A DNA stretch of 63,080 nucleotides, taken from contig JAZRZJ010000040.1 of assembly GCA_045601285.1 (NCBI GenBank), positions 1 to 63,080 on the forward strand. The letters are read 5' to 3'. Source of the stretch: F23-B02 sp045601285 (GTDB lineage Bacteria; Bacillota; Clostridia; Oscillospirales; Oscillospiraceae). A model generated the notes under the pieces. That model searched no databases. It was not told the DNA's origin and worked only from the letters and a program-made list of their open reading frames with translations. The translations under genes were made by a program, and so were the position numbers. Each line of letters opens with the position of its first letter. Position 1 is the first letter of the stretch. Below are positions 1 through 8,181 of the stretch, piece after piece.

Positions 1-1349
1 TTTCTGACAAGGGCTTTCTTTTCCCAGGCTCCGCTGAAATAGCGTCCCCATGCCAGAACAATGCAGAATACCCAGCCGATAGGCACGGCGTACCATACCG
101 CGTGATAGTCAACATTAAAGGCATAAACCATGGTGTAGGCGGAGATAACCCTTATGCCGAGAGTAGACATGGAGCAGAGCATGGCAAAGAAGGCATCGCC
201 GGCGCCCTGAAGAAGTCCGCCCGTTGGAAGATAAAGAGAAAACAGCAGGACAAAGAAGCTCATGAAGCGAATCATCTCAACGCTCATGGTAAGACTCTTG
301 CCCGAAACGCCGAAGAGGGTTGAAACGGGAGCGGCAAAGGAGTAGATAAGCACCGCGATGAAAGCGGAGAACACGAGGGACATAAGCTCAACCCGCTTCC
401 AGCACTCTCTGACGCGGTCGGGTCTTCCGGCGCCCATGTTCTGTCCCGCAAAGGTGGACATACCCGCGTTGAGCGCCATGATGGGAATGAAAATATAGTT
501 TTCAACACGGTTGCCCACGGTGAAGGCCGCCATAAGCGCCTTGCCGAAGGTGTTGACAAGCCGCTGCATGAACATACCGCCGATTGCCACAACGCTCTGC
601 TGAAGCATGGAGGGAATGCCCATCTGCAGACATTTTTTGCCCATGTCGGCGTGGTATTTAAGCTCCCCGAGCTTAAAGCGGAACACGGGGTATCTGCGGT
701 TCATGTAAACGACGGAGAATGCTGTGCTTATGCCCTGGGCAATGACGGTTGCAATGGCAACACCCGCAACGCCCCAGCCGAAAACAAGAACGAAGAGAAG
801 GTCAAGCCCGAGGTTCACAACCGTTGAAATCAGAAGGAAATACAGCGTTGCCTTGCTGTCACCAAGTGCGCGCAGCAGCGCCGCAACAACATTGTAAAGG
901 AACTGGAACAGCAGACCTGCGGAGTAAATTCTGAAGTAGGTTACGGCCTCCGCAAGAACCTCCTTATCGTCAATGCCCATGACTGTGCCGAGCAGCCAGT
1001 CGGAGCAGAGCATTCCGAATATTACGCCCGCAATACCCACTCCGCAGAGAAGAATTATTGCGGTGGAGGCGGAGCGGCGCACGTCGGCTTCACGCTTTGC
1101 GCCGAAGAACTGAGCCGCAACAACGCTTGCGCCGTTAGAAAGTCCCATGGCGACTGCAATGAAAAGAAAGGTGAGGCTTGCGCAGTTGCCGACTGCGCCG
1201 AGGGCGGCCTCGGAAACGTATTTTCCGACGACGATGCCGTCAACGGTGTTATATAACTGCTGAAGCAGATTGCCCAGCATGATTGGAAGAGAAAAGGTCA
1301 GAACATGGCGCCAGCCTATGCCCTGAGTCATATCGAGCTTGCCCTTCAT
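1..1349 (-). CDS. MATE family efflux transporter (C-terminal end cut by window edge)
   Basis: A polytopic inner-membrane exporter of the multidrug and toxin extrusion family, normally driven by Na+ or H+ to expel cationic compounds. The translation opens MKGKLDMTQGIGWRHVLTFS and continues with the family-typical stretch LPIMLGNLLQQLYNTVDGIV, followed by about twelve hydrophobic segments in two halves. About 449 codons are visible with no stop before the left edge, and the last residues seen (KKALVR) resemble the usual MATE tail, so very little is missing. The start is the ATG preceding the conserved helix 1. It is divergent from truA with about 140 bases between them. The substrate cannot be read from the sequence. 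Confidence 0.9.
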   Translation of the reverse strand, partial: MKGKLDMTQGIGWRHVLTFSLPIMLGNLLQQLYNTVDGIVVGKYVSEAALGAVGNCASLTFLFIAVAMGLSNGASVVAAQFFGAKREADVRRSASTAIILLCGVGIAGVIFGMLCSDWLLGTVMGIDDKEVLAEAVTYFRIYSAGLLFQFLYNVVAALLRALGDSKATLYFLLISTVVNLGLDLLFVLVFGWGVAGVAIATVIAQGISTAFSVVYMNRRYPVFRFKLGELKYHADMGKKCLQMGIPSMLQQSVVAIGGMFMQRLVNTFGKALMAAFTVGNRVENYIFIPIMALNAGMSTFAGQNMGAGRPDRVRECWKRVELMSLVFSAFIAVLIYSFAAPVSTLFGVSGKSLTMSVEMIRFMSFFVLLFSLYLPTGGLLQGAGDAFFAMLCSMSTLGIRVISAYTMVYAFNVDYHAVWYAVPIGWVFCIVLAWGRYFSGAWEKKALVR

Positions 1350-1489
1350 GTGATCCCTCGAAAACAAAAATCATAAACTGTATTTTATCATTTTTCGTGG
1401 AGCGATGCAATAAAAAGCCTTGGCAAAAGCAAGATTGCGGCACGGCTGCTTTTGTGGTATATTAATTGCAGAACATTTTGAGGTACGGA

Positions 1490-2227
1490 ATGAAAACCTA
1501 TAAGCTTGTCCTGTGCTATGACGGAACGCGCTACAGCGGCTGGCAGAAGCAGGGGAATACGGACAACACAATACAGTTTAAGCTGGAAAGGCTGCTTTCG
1601 CGTCTGCTTGGGCAGGAGGTTGAGCTTGCGGGCAGCGGGCGCACGGACGCGGGTGTCCACGCAAGACGGCAGGTCTGCTCCATCAAGGCAGAAACGGAAA
1701 TGACCTGCGGCGAGCTTCTTGAGGAGATACGGAAATATCTCCCCGAGGACATCGGCGCTGTTTCGCTCACGGAGGCAGAGCCGAGATTTCACGCCCGCCT
1801 AAACTGCAAAGGCAAAACCTATGTATACCGTGTGCATAACAGCTCTGAGCCCAATGTATTTGAGAGGAAATATCTTTTTACCTATACAAAGCCGCTTGAC
1901 CTTGATGCCATGCGTAAGGCGGCGGAGATACTCTGCGGCGAGAAAGACTTCACCGCCTTCACCTCCGCAAAGCACATGAAAAAATCGGCGGTCCGCCGCA
2001 TTGACAGCATTGATATTTTCGCGGAAATGGGCGAAGTGCGTTTTGCCCTCACGGGAAACGGTTTTCTGTATAACATGGTGCGGATAATCGTCGGCACGCT
2101 TCTCGAGGTGGGAACGGGAGAGCGGAGCATTTCCTCCGTTTCGGAGGCGCTTGATTCCCGTGACCGCGCAAAAGCGGGCTTTACGGCCTCCGCAAACGGA
2201 CTTATTCTCTGGGACGTATATTATTAA
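1490..2227 (+). CDS. truA: tRNA pseudouridine(38-40) synthase TruA
   Basis: Isomerises uridines 38-40 of the tRNA anticodon arm to pseudouridine in the cytoplasm. The 245-residue product has the family start MKTYKLVLCYDGTRYSGW and the catalytic loop GSGRTDAGVHA near residue 50 with the nucleophilic Asp. The later segment FLYNMVRIIVGTLLEVG is the C-terminal signature. An in-frame upstream codon exists 24 bases earlier, but GAGGT lies just before this ATG and the protein aligns from here. It is followed after 14 bases by the CARF nuclease gene, so the two are probably cotranscribed. Confidence 0.95.
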   Translation: MKTYKLVLCYDGTRYSGWQKQGNTDNTIQFKLERLLSRLLGQEVELAGSGRTDAGVHARRQVCSIKAETEMTCGELLEEIRKYLPEDIGAVSLTEAEPRFHARLNCKGKTYVYRVHNSSEPNVFERKYLFTYTKPLDLDAMRKAAEILCGEKDFTAFTSAKHMKKSAVRRIDSIDIFAEMGEVRFALTGNGFLYNMVRIIVGTLLEVGTGERSISSVSEALDSRDRAKAGFTASANGLILWDVYY

Positions 2228-2241
2228 AAACTGGTGATGCT

Positions 2242-3414
2242 ATGAAAACTCTTATTGAACTTTATGACGAAAGACCCATTGAAAATGTGCTTGCCACCGA
2301 GGTGTTCAAGCCCGAGCGCACGGTTTTTCTCTGTCCTTCCGAAGTGGCGCACAACAGAAATCTGCAGAATAAAATGCGGGAGTATTTTGAACGCCGCGGC
2401 GTAAAGGCTGAGCTTGTTTTCCTTGAATCCAGCCTGTACAATGCGGACAAGCTTGAAAAGCAGCTCAGAGGAATTGAGGAAAAATACCCCGAGTGCATCG
2501 TTGACATTACGGGCGGAACGGACGCGGCGCTTTTCGCAAGCGGACGCTTCTGCGCCGCAACTAATACGCCTGCCTTTACCTACAGCCGCAAGGCAAAAAG
2601 CTTTTACAATATCCACGAGGCACATTTCGGCGATGAGCTGAAATGCGAGGTTCAGCACAAGGTGGAGGACTGCTTCCTTATGGCAGGCGGTGCCATGCGT
2701 GAGGGCAGGGTGGATAACTCCATACTGAATAAATACATGGACGTAATCGACCCCTTCTTTGCGCTGTATCTGAAGCACCGCAACGATTGGACAAGCGCCG
2801 TGAACTATATTCAGCGTGCTTCGCAGGTGGAAAAGGGCGAATATATTCCCCTGGAGGTCATCGCGCCATACACCGTAAAGGGCGAGCACGGAAGCAGGAT
2901 AGACGCGCCAAAAAAGCTGCTGTATGACCTTGAAAAAATAGGCTTTATAAGCGATTTGAACATAGACGCCAGGGTTGAGTTTAAATTCAAGGACAGGCAG
3001 ATACGCACATGGCTGCGGGATATAGGAAGCGTTCTGGAGATTTATGTGTATAAGGTCTGTCTTGACGCGGGACTGTTTAACGATGTGCGCACCAGCGCCG
3101 TTGTTGACTGGGAGGGTGACTTCCGGCAGGACAATGTCACAAATGAAATTGACGTCATGGCCATGCAGGGCATAGTACCCGTGTTCATAAGCTGCAAGAC
3201 CTGCGAGGTCAGCACCGAGGCACTCAATGAGCTTGCCATACTCCGCGACCGCTTCGGCGGTAAGACGGCAAAAGCCGCCATTGTAACGGCGCACCGCTGC
3301 CGCAATATAACCCGCCATCGTGCTCAGGAGCTTGGCATAAACGTAATTGACCTTGAGGACCTTGAGGAAAACCGCATAGGCGAGCAGATAAAAGCGATGA
3401 TGGAAAACGAATAA
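2242..3414 (+). CDS. Card1/Can2-like CARF-domain nuclease (DUF1887 family)
   Basis: Predicted cyclic-oligoadenylate-responsive nuclease. Residues 1-150 look like a CARF Rossmann domain with the signature DITGGTD at 88-94. A winged-helix-like linker follows, and residues 258-375 form a PD-(D/E)xK nuclease fold with GSVLE (E266), NEID (D304) and SCK (K319). This CARF-plus-restriction-endonuclease layout and the length (390 aa) match Card1/Can2 proteins of type III CRISPR systems, where cA4 activates nicking of DNA and RNA. No cas gene or CRISPR array occurs in the window, and the gene sits in an apparent operon with truA. The fold assignment is from motif recognition. The trigger and role here are unknown. 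Confidence 0.82.
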   Translation: MKTLIELYDERPIENVLATEVFKPERTVFLCPSEVAHNRNLQNKMREYFERRGVKAELVFLESSLYNADKLEKQLRGIEEKYPECIVDITGGTDAALFASGRFCAATNTPAFTYSRKAKSFYNIHEAHFGDELKCEVQHKVEDCFLMAGGAMREGRVDNSILNKYMDVIDPFFALYLKHRNDWTSAVNYIQRASQVEKGEYIPLEVIAPYTVKGEHGSRIDAPKKLLYDLEKIGFISDLNIDARVEFKFKDRQIRTWLRDIGSVLEIYVYKVCLDAGLFNDVRTSAVVDWEGDFRQDNVTNEIDVMAMQGIVPVFISCKTCEVSTEALNELAILRDRFGGKTAKAAIVTAHRCRNITRHRAQELGINVIDLEDLEENRIGEQIKAMMENE

Positions 3415-3446
3415 AAAACAGGCAGCTTTGCTGCCTGTTTTTTTTA
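3415..3446. terminator. Bidirectional Rho-independent terminator
   Basis: A 9-bp perfect stem (ACAGGCAGC / GCTGCCTGT) with a TTT loop is flanked by A-run and T-run. It lies between the convergent CARF nuclease and fhs genes and can serve both. Confidence 0.9.
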
Positions 3447-3456
3447 TGCTTTAATT

Positions 3457-5130
3457 TCAGAACAGTCCTGAAATAACGCCGTTTTCGTCAACGTCAATCT
3501 TTTCCGCTGCGGGAGCCTTGGGCAGACCGGGCATGGTCATGATGTCGCCCGTGAGGGCAACGATGAAGCCTGCGCCTGCGGCAACCTTTACGTTCTTTAT
3601 GGTGACGGTGAAATCCTCCGGTGCGCCGAGCTTCGCGGGGTCATCGGAGAAGCTGTACTGTGTTTTTGCAACGCATACGGGAAGCTTGCCGTAGCCCAGC
3701 TCCGTGAGCTGCCTGATCTGCTTTGCGGCAGCGGGCAGAACGGAAATATCCTTGCCGCCGTAGATGCGCTGAGTCAGGGCCGTGAGCTTTTCCTCAATGC
3801 TCATATCAAGCTCATAGCTGAAGCGGAAGTCGCTCTTTTCCTCCTCGCACAGACGCACGACTTCTCTTGCCAGCGCCTCGCCGCCCTTGCCGCCCTCTGC
3901 CCATACAGTTGAGAGAACAACATTTACGCCCAGCTCCCTGCACCTTGCGATGATGAACTCAATCTCGCTGTCGGTGTCGGTAGGGAAGCGGTTTACAGCA
4001 ACAACGCAGGGCAGACCGTAAACATCCTTTATGTTGGAGACATGGCGGAGAAGGTTGGGAACACCCTTTTCCAGAGCCTCAAAGTCTTCGTGACCGAGGT
4101 CGTTTTTGGGCAAACCGCCGTGCATCTTGAGTGCGCGCACGGTGGCAACGATGACCACCGCGTCGGGAGTAAGACCAGCCATGCGGCACTTGATGTCAAG
4201 GAATTTTTCTGCGCCCAGGTCAGCGCCGAAGCCTGCCTCCGTGACAGTGTAGTCGCCCATTTTAAGCGCCATTTTGGTTGCCATTACGCTGTTGCAGCCG
4301 TGGGCAATGTTGGCAAAGGGGCCGCCGTGAACGAAGGCGGGAGTACCCTCAAGAGTCTGCACGAGGTTGGGCTTGAGTGCGTCCTTGAGCAGCGCCGCCA
4401 TTGCGCCTACGGCTCTGAGGTCGCCTGCGGTGACGGGTCTGTCATCATAGGTGTAGCCCACGATGATGCGGGACAGGCGTTCCTTCAGGTCGGTGATGGA
4501 GTCTGCAAGGCACAAAATTGCCATGATTTCCGAGGCAACGGTGATGTCAAAGCCGTCCTCCCGGGGAGTGCCGTTGGGCTTGCCGCCGAGCCCGTCAACG
4601 ATGAAGCGGAGCTGACGGTCGTTCATGTCAACACAGCGCTTCCAGGTGATTTTGCGCACGTCGATGCCGAGGGCGTTGCCCTGCTGAATGTGGTTGTCAA
4701 GCATGGCGGCAAGCAGATTGTTTGCCGCGCCTATGGCGTGAAAATCACCCGTAAAGTGAAGGTTAATGTCCTCCATAGGAACGACCTGCGCATAGCCGCC
4801 GCCTGCTGCACCGCCCTTGATGCCGAAAACGGGGCCCAGAGAGGGCTCACGCAGGGCAACGGTTACGTCCTTACCGATGCGGCTGAGACCGTCGGCAAGA
4901 CCGATGGTGGTTGTGGTTTTCCCTTCGCCTGCGGGAGTGGGAGTTATGGCGGTTACGAGGATCAGCCTGCCGTTTTTGCGGTTTTCCTTCAGAAGACCGA
5001 GGTCCACCTTTGCCTTGTATCTTCCGTAATGCACAATGTAGGCATCGTCAATACCCGCCTTTTTTGCGATTTCGGTTATGGGCTTCATTCTGCACTGCTG
5101 TGCAATTTCGATATCGGAGAGATATGCCAT
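3457..5130 (-). CDS. fhs: Formate--tetrahydrofolate ligase
   Basis: ATP-dependent ligation of formate to tetrahydrofolate, giving 10-formyl-THF for purine synthesis and C1 metabolism (also the methyl branch of the Wood-Ljungdahl pathway). The 557-residue length is standard. The P-loop TPAGEGKTTTTIGLADGL lies near residue 65, followed by REPSLGPVFGIKGGAAGGGY and FTGDFHAIGAANNLLAA, all hallmark segments. An AGTAAGGAG ribosome binding site precedes the ATG. It is the last gene of a minus-strand series behind the nitroreductase and an OFA-like MFS carrier. Formate supply by that carrier is possible but unproven. Confidence 0.97.
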   Translation of the reverse strand: MAYLSDIEIAQQCRMKPITEIAKKAGIDDAYIVHYGRYKAKVDLGLLKENRKNGRLILVTAITPTPAGEGKTTTTIGLADGLSRIGKDVTVALREPSLGPVFGIKGGAAGGGYAQVVPMEDINLHFTGDFHAIGAANNLLAAMLDNHIQQGNALGIDVRKITWKRCVDMNDRQLRFIVDGLGGKPNGTPREDGFDITVASEIMAILCLADSITDLKERLSRIIVGYTYDDRPVTAGDLRAVGAMAALLKDALKPNLVQTLEGTPAFVHGGPFANIAHGCNSVMATKMALKMGDYTVTEAGFGADLGAEKFLDIKCRMAGLTPDAVVIVATVRALKMHGGLPKNDLGHEDFEALEKGVPNLLRHVSNIKDVYGLPCVVAVNRFPTDTDSEIEFIIARCRELGVNVVLSTVWAEGGKGGEALAREVVRLCEEEKSDFRFSYELDMSIEEKLTALTQRIYGGKDISVLPAAAKQIRQLTELGYGKLPVCVAKTQYSFSDDPAKLGAPEDFTVTIKNVKVAAGAGFIVALTGDIMTMPGLPKAPAAEKIDVDENGVISGLF

Positions 5131-5142
5131 GTCGATTACTCC

Positions 5143-5184
5143 TTACTTAAGCATACGCTCAAACTTTTCTTCTCTGTCGGGCAT
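5143..5184 (-). CDS. Possible 13-codon peptide upstream of fhs
   Basis: A short frame, MPDREEKFERMLK, starts 6 bases after the nitroreductase stop and ends 13 bases before the fhs start. Its stop codon lies within the fhs ribosome binding site region (AAGTAAGGAG). It is charged and helix-prone. It could be a translated leader that couples fhs translation, the remnant of a longer gene, or chance. Only the tight spacing supports it. Confidence 0.3.
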   Translation of the reverse strand: MPDREEKFERMLK

Positions 5185-5189
5185 TTTAA

Positions 5190-5849
5190 TTACTCCCAGC
5201 GGAAATTATCCCTGCCTGCGCCAAGCTCAAAATGGTATTTTGCAATGCCGAGATCCATCTTGCTGTAGAAGGCAAGCTTTGCTTTTGCGGAAACGGTGTC
5301 GCCCTTCTGCTCAAAGTAAAACTTCTGCTGATTGATGGCGGTGGGGGCGAGAAGAACGGCCTCCATGCCGTTTCTGAACCACTCCGGAGAGCCTTCGGAA
5401 AGGTTGCAGAGCGTGCTTATATCCTTGTTCGTGTGGTCATGCCCCTGAGTTTTGCCATAGCCGAGGGCGATTACAACATGAAGCTTTTCGCCGTTTTCGG
5501 CGCTGACCTTTACCTTGCCCTTTTTGTAGGTCAGGGCAACCCAGCAGGTGTTCAGACCAAGCTCCTGAGCGAGAAGCACGAGCTTTTCGCCGTAATAGCC
5601 GATTTTCTCGTCATCGTTTTTTCCGCCCACCATTGCAAAATAGTTGCGGCAGCCCTCAAAGGCACCGTAGTGGGAGGCGTTGGCCTTGAAAGCCTCGGGT
5701 TCGTTTGCGAAAAGCTGGATATTCAGTCCGCTTTCGGCATTGATTTCGTCAATTGCGTTCTGAAGAGCTTCAAGCTTTTCCGCTTCAATTTCCTTGTCGA
5801 GATAGGTGCGCACAGAGTGACGTGCTTTCATGATTTCAAGTTTTTCCAT
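5190..5849 (-). CDS. Nitroreductase family protein (putative TM nitroreductase type)
   Basis: An FMN-dependent NAD(P)H oxidoreductase fold. The N-terminal MEKLEIMKARHSVRTYLDKE carries the RxSxR-type FMN phosphate contact (RHSVR), and the GLNTCWVAL segment lies near the middle. At 219 residues it matches the subgroup with a central insertion and a C-terminal KMDLGIAKYHFELGA segment, which in relatives covers the active site. The natural substrate is unknown. It lies 33 bases after the MFS gene and is probably in the same transcript. Confidence 0.85.
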   Translation of the reverse strand: MEKLEIMKARHSVRTYLDKEIEAEKLEALQNAIDEINAESGLNIQLFANEPEAFKANASHYGAFEGCRNYFAMVGGKNDDEKIGYYGEKLVLLAQELGLNTCWVALTYKKGKVKVSAENGEKLHVVIALGYGKTQGHDHTNKDISTLCNLSEGSPEWFRNGMEAVLLAPTAINQQKFYFEQKGDTVSAKAKLAFYSKMDLGIAKYHFELGAGRDNFRWE

Positions 5850-5882
5850 AATGTTACCTCCGATGTTACTGTAAGCTTAGAA

Positions 5883-7103
5883 TTACTGCTTTATACCTTC
5901 GCGGGATATCTGTCTGTAGGTGTGCTGCACGGACAGCACGACGAAAACAGCACAGAGGGCGAAGAAAATATATGCGGGGATATAGGAGCCGCCGAAGCGG
6001 TCTGCGAGAATACCGGGAAGAGAGGAGAAAACGAGTGTGCCTGCGGCATAGCCTATCTGGAAACGGCGTATGGTGCGGTCATATTCCTCATGGCTGCTGA
6101 AATCGCCTGCCCATGCGGTGAGACCCACGGTGGTGAGTGCAAGCCCCACACCGTACAGACTCATGGCGGAAAGCAGGAAAATACTGCTGTCTGTGGGTAT
6201 ACACAGAAGCACCATGCCCAGAATAAGCACGAAGCCGAATATCCGGTTGCATTTGTACGTTGAAAGCTTATCCGAAACCCAGCCGAAAATGCACTTGCTG
6301 ACGGTCATGGTTATGCCCGAAACCGTAATAGCAAGGGCGGTTATATGGGGGCTGAAGCCCTCTGCGTCTGCAAGCACGGAAAGATGGCTGTAGCCAACAC
6401 TTGTCATGGCACCCAGCAGCAGAAGCATGGGAACGAGGAGAAGCCAGTTTTTCTTTCTGAGCGTTCCGATATTTGTGCTTTTACGGACTGTGCCGCCGGC
6501 CTCTCCCTGACCGTAGGGAGCAAGCCCCTTTTGCTCAGGGTCGCTTCTCACAAGCAAAAAGCTCAGGGCAACGAGCAGGGCAATGAAGGCGGCCTCCGCA
6601 AAGAAGGTGAATTTCAAGCCGTGGTTTTCAATGAGCGCTGTGAGAAGCGAGGGAATGCCCAGCGTGGACAAACCCGTTGAGGCGGAGCATATTCCGATGG
6701 CGAGGGTACGCTTTTTCACAAACCAGCGCTCAAGTATGATGGCAATTGGAATCATGGTGCCGAGTCCGTAGCCGAGCCCCACGACAACTGCGGCAAGACA
6801 GTAGCCCATGTAGCTGCCGGCAAGACCGAAAAGGAGAAATCCGCCCACGGTGAAAAGCCCCGCCAGCGTCATGCCGCTGCGGAGGGAGAGCTTTTTGTAG
6901 TACGCTCCCGTAAGGAACATGGAAATGAAGCTGAAAAGACTTCTGACCATGATGATGGTTGAGGACTGAGCATTTGTAAAATGGTTCTGCTTCAGTATGT
7001 ACGGCTGATAAATGGTGAATGCGTTAATGGTCAGGCCGCTGGTGCAGAACAGAAGCAGCGCACAGCCAAGGCACACATACCAGCCGTAAAAAACACGTTT
7101 CAT
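5883..7103 (-). CDS. MFS transporter, oxalate/formate-antiporter or monocarboxylate type
   Basis: A 406-residue major facilitator with twelve predicted helices. The start MKRVFYGWYVCLGCALLLF, with the FYGWYV signature in helix 1, is characteristic of the OFA/MCT branch, which carries small carboxylates. The Lys/Arg-rich loop after helix 2 is present (YYKKLSLRSG). An upstream in-frame start would run 30 codons into the VWA gene. The chosen ATG has a CCGAGGCG ribosome site. The fhs gene two positions downstream makes formate one candidate substrate, by context only. Confidence 0.82.
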   Translation of the reverse strand: MKRVFYGWYVCLGCALLLFCTSGLTINAFTIYQPYILKQNHFTNAQSSTIIMVRSLFSFISMFLTGAYYKKLSLRSGMTLAGLFTVGGFLLFGLAGSYMGYCLAAVVVGLGYGLGTMIPIAIILERWFVKKRTLAIGICSASTGLSTLGIPSLLTALIENHGLKFTFFAEAAFIALLVALSFLLVRSDPEQKGLAPYGQGEAGGTVRKSTNIGTLRKKNWLLLVPMLLLLGAMTSVGYSHLSVLADAEGFSPHITALAITVSGITMTVSKCIFGWVSDKLSTYKCNRIFGFVLILGMVLLCIPTDSSIFLLSAMSLYGVGLALTTVGLTAWAGDFSSHEEYDRTIRRFQIGYAAGTLVFSSLPGILADRFGGSYIPAYIFFALCAVFVVLSVQHTYRQISREGIKQ

Positions 7104-7140
7104 TGTTTTCGCCTCGGATTTTATGAATTTGCGAATATGA

Positions 7141-8181
7141 TCAGCTGTCCGACTTAAGCCTTTTAAGCAGGTCGTCGTCAACGTAAAAAACACGTCCGCC
7201 GTTTGGAGAAATGCGTTTTCCGCCGAAGACGATCCAGATAATATCCATTCTCTGAGCGGGCATAGGCGCTTCGCCGTCGGTGAAGATTATGCGGTTGTCC
7301 GCACGTCCGGAAAAGGCGTTTACGGCGGCGGTGAAGCTTGTGCCGTGGCGCCCCTCGAAGACCATGCTTTCAAGGTCGCTCAGGGTGTTTATTTCCTTAA
7401 AACCGTAAAACTGCGTGTCGAAGCAGCCGACCTTAACCCTTGAATGCGGCAGAATATTGCGGCATTCCTGGAGAAACCTTTTCAGCAGCGGCTCGTCGAT
7501 TGAACCGCTGGTGTCAAGGAGAATTTCCGTAACGGCAACCGGAATTGCTTCAAGAGCGGGACGCACGATGCCGTCCTCCACAATCGCGTTGCGGTAGGAC
7601 CAGTCCAGGTCAAAGCTTCCGTTCTGACGCAGGATCCTGCGCCAGTCGATAATCTGCGTTGCCTTGCCGATTTCATTGAATACAAGGTATTCGGGAACGT
7701 TTGCTTCGCTGACAACGTCGTTGAGCTTTGCGGAAATGCGGCTCTGCTGACTTGTGTGTCCGAGCTTTTCGCTGCTGCGTCCGCTGAAGCTGTCGCCGTC
7801 CTCGGACTTTTCCGCGGCAATACCGCTGTCGCCGCCGCCTGAACCCGAAAGCGCATCACCGCTTTTGCCTTCATTCCAGAAGCTGCGGTTTTCGCCCGAG
7901 GCGCTTTCGTGCATATCCTGCGTTTCGGACTCCTTGTGGTTTTTCAGAAGGTCAAGCAGGGGATTGGAGTCAAACTCAGCGGGATTGTCGGATTTGCCGT
8001 CAGCGTCAAGCTCCTTGTCGCTGTCGCGGTTTCCCATTTTGCTGAAAAAATCACCGAGCATGAGGGAAAAATATTTGCTCATGCCGTCATCGCTGTTTTT
8101 CAGAACGCTGTCCTGCTCATCATGCTTTTTTAAAAGTCTGCCGAACAGCAGGTAAAGAAGTGCGGAAAATCTGTTACGCAT
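7141..8181 (-). CDS. VWA-domain protein paired with a MoxR-type AAA+ ATPase
   Basis: A 346-residue cytoplasmic protein. The N-terminal 80 residues are probably helical. Residues 85-150 are a Ser/Gly/Glu-rich linker. The C-terminal half is a von Willebrand A-like domain with the MIDAS motif DTSGS at 223-227 and a later IIFTDGEAP strand. VWA proteins next to MoxR ATPases usually act as adaptors or substrates in metal insertion or complex remodelling. The ATG overlaps the ATPase stop by 8 bases, which implies translational coupling. An alternative start 37 codons upstream lies inside the ATPase and is rejected. The precise role is unknown. Confidence 0.8.
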   Translation of the reverse strand: MRNRFSALLYLLFGRLLKKHDEQDSVLKNSDDGMSKYFSLMLGDFFSKMGNRDSDKELDADGKSDNPAEFDSNPLLDLLKNHKESETQDMHESASGENRSFWNEGKSGDALSGSGGGDSGIAAEKSEDGDSFSGRSSEKLGHTSQQSRISAKLNDVVSEANVPEYLVFNEIGKATQIIDWRRILRQNGSFDLDWSYRNAIVEDGIVRPALEAIPVAVTEILLDTSGSIDEPLLKRFLQECRNILPHSRVKVGCFDTQFYGFKEINTLSDLESMVFEGRHGTSFTAAVNAFSGRADNRIIFTDGEAPMPAQRMDIIWIVFGGKRISPNGGRVFYVDDDLLKRLKSDS

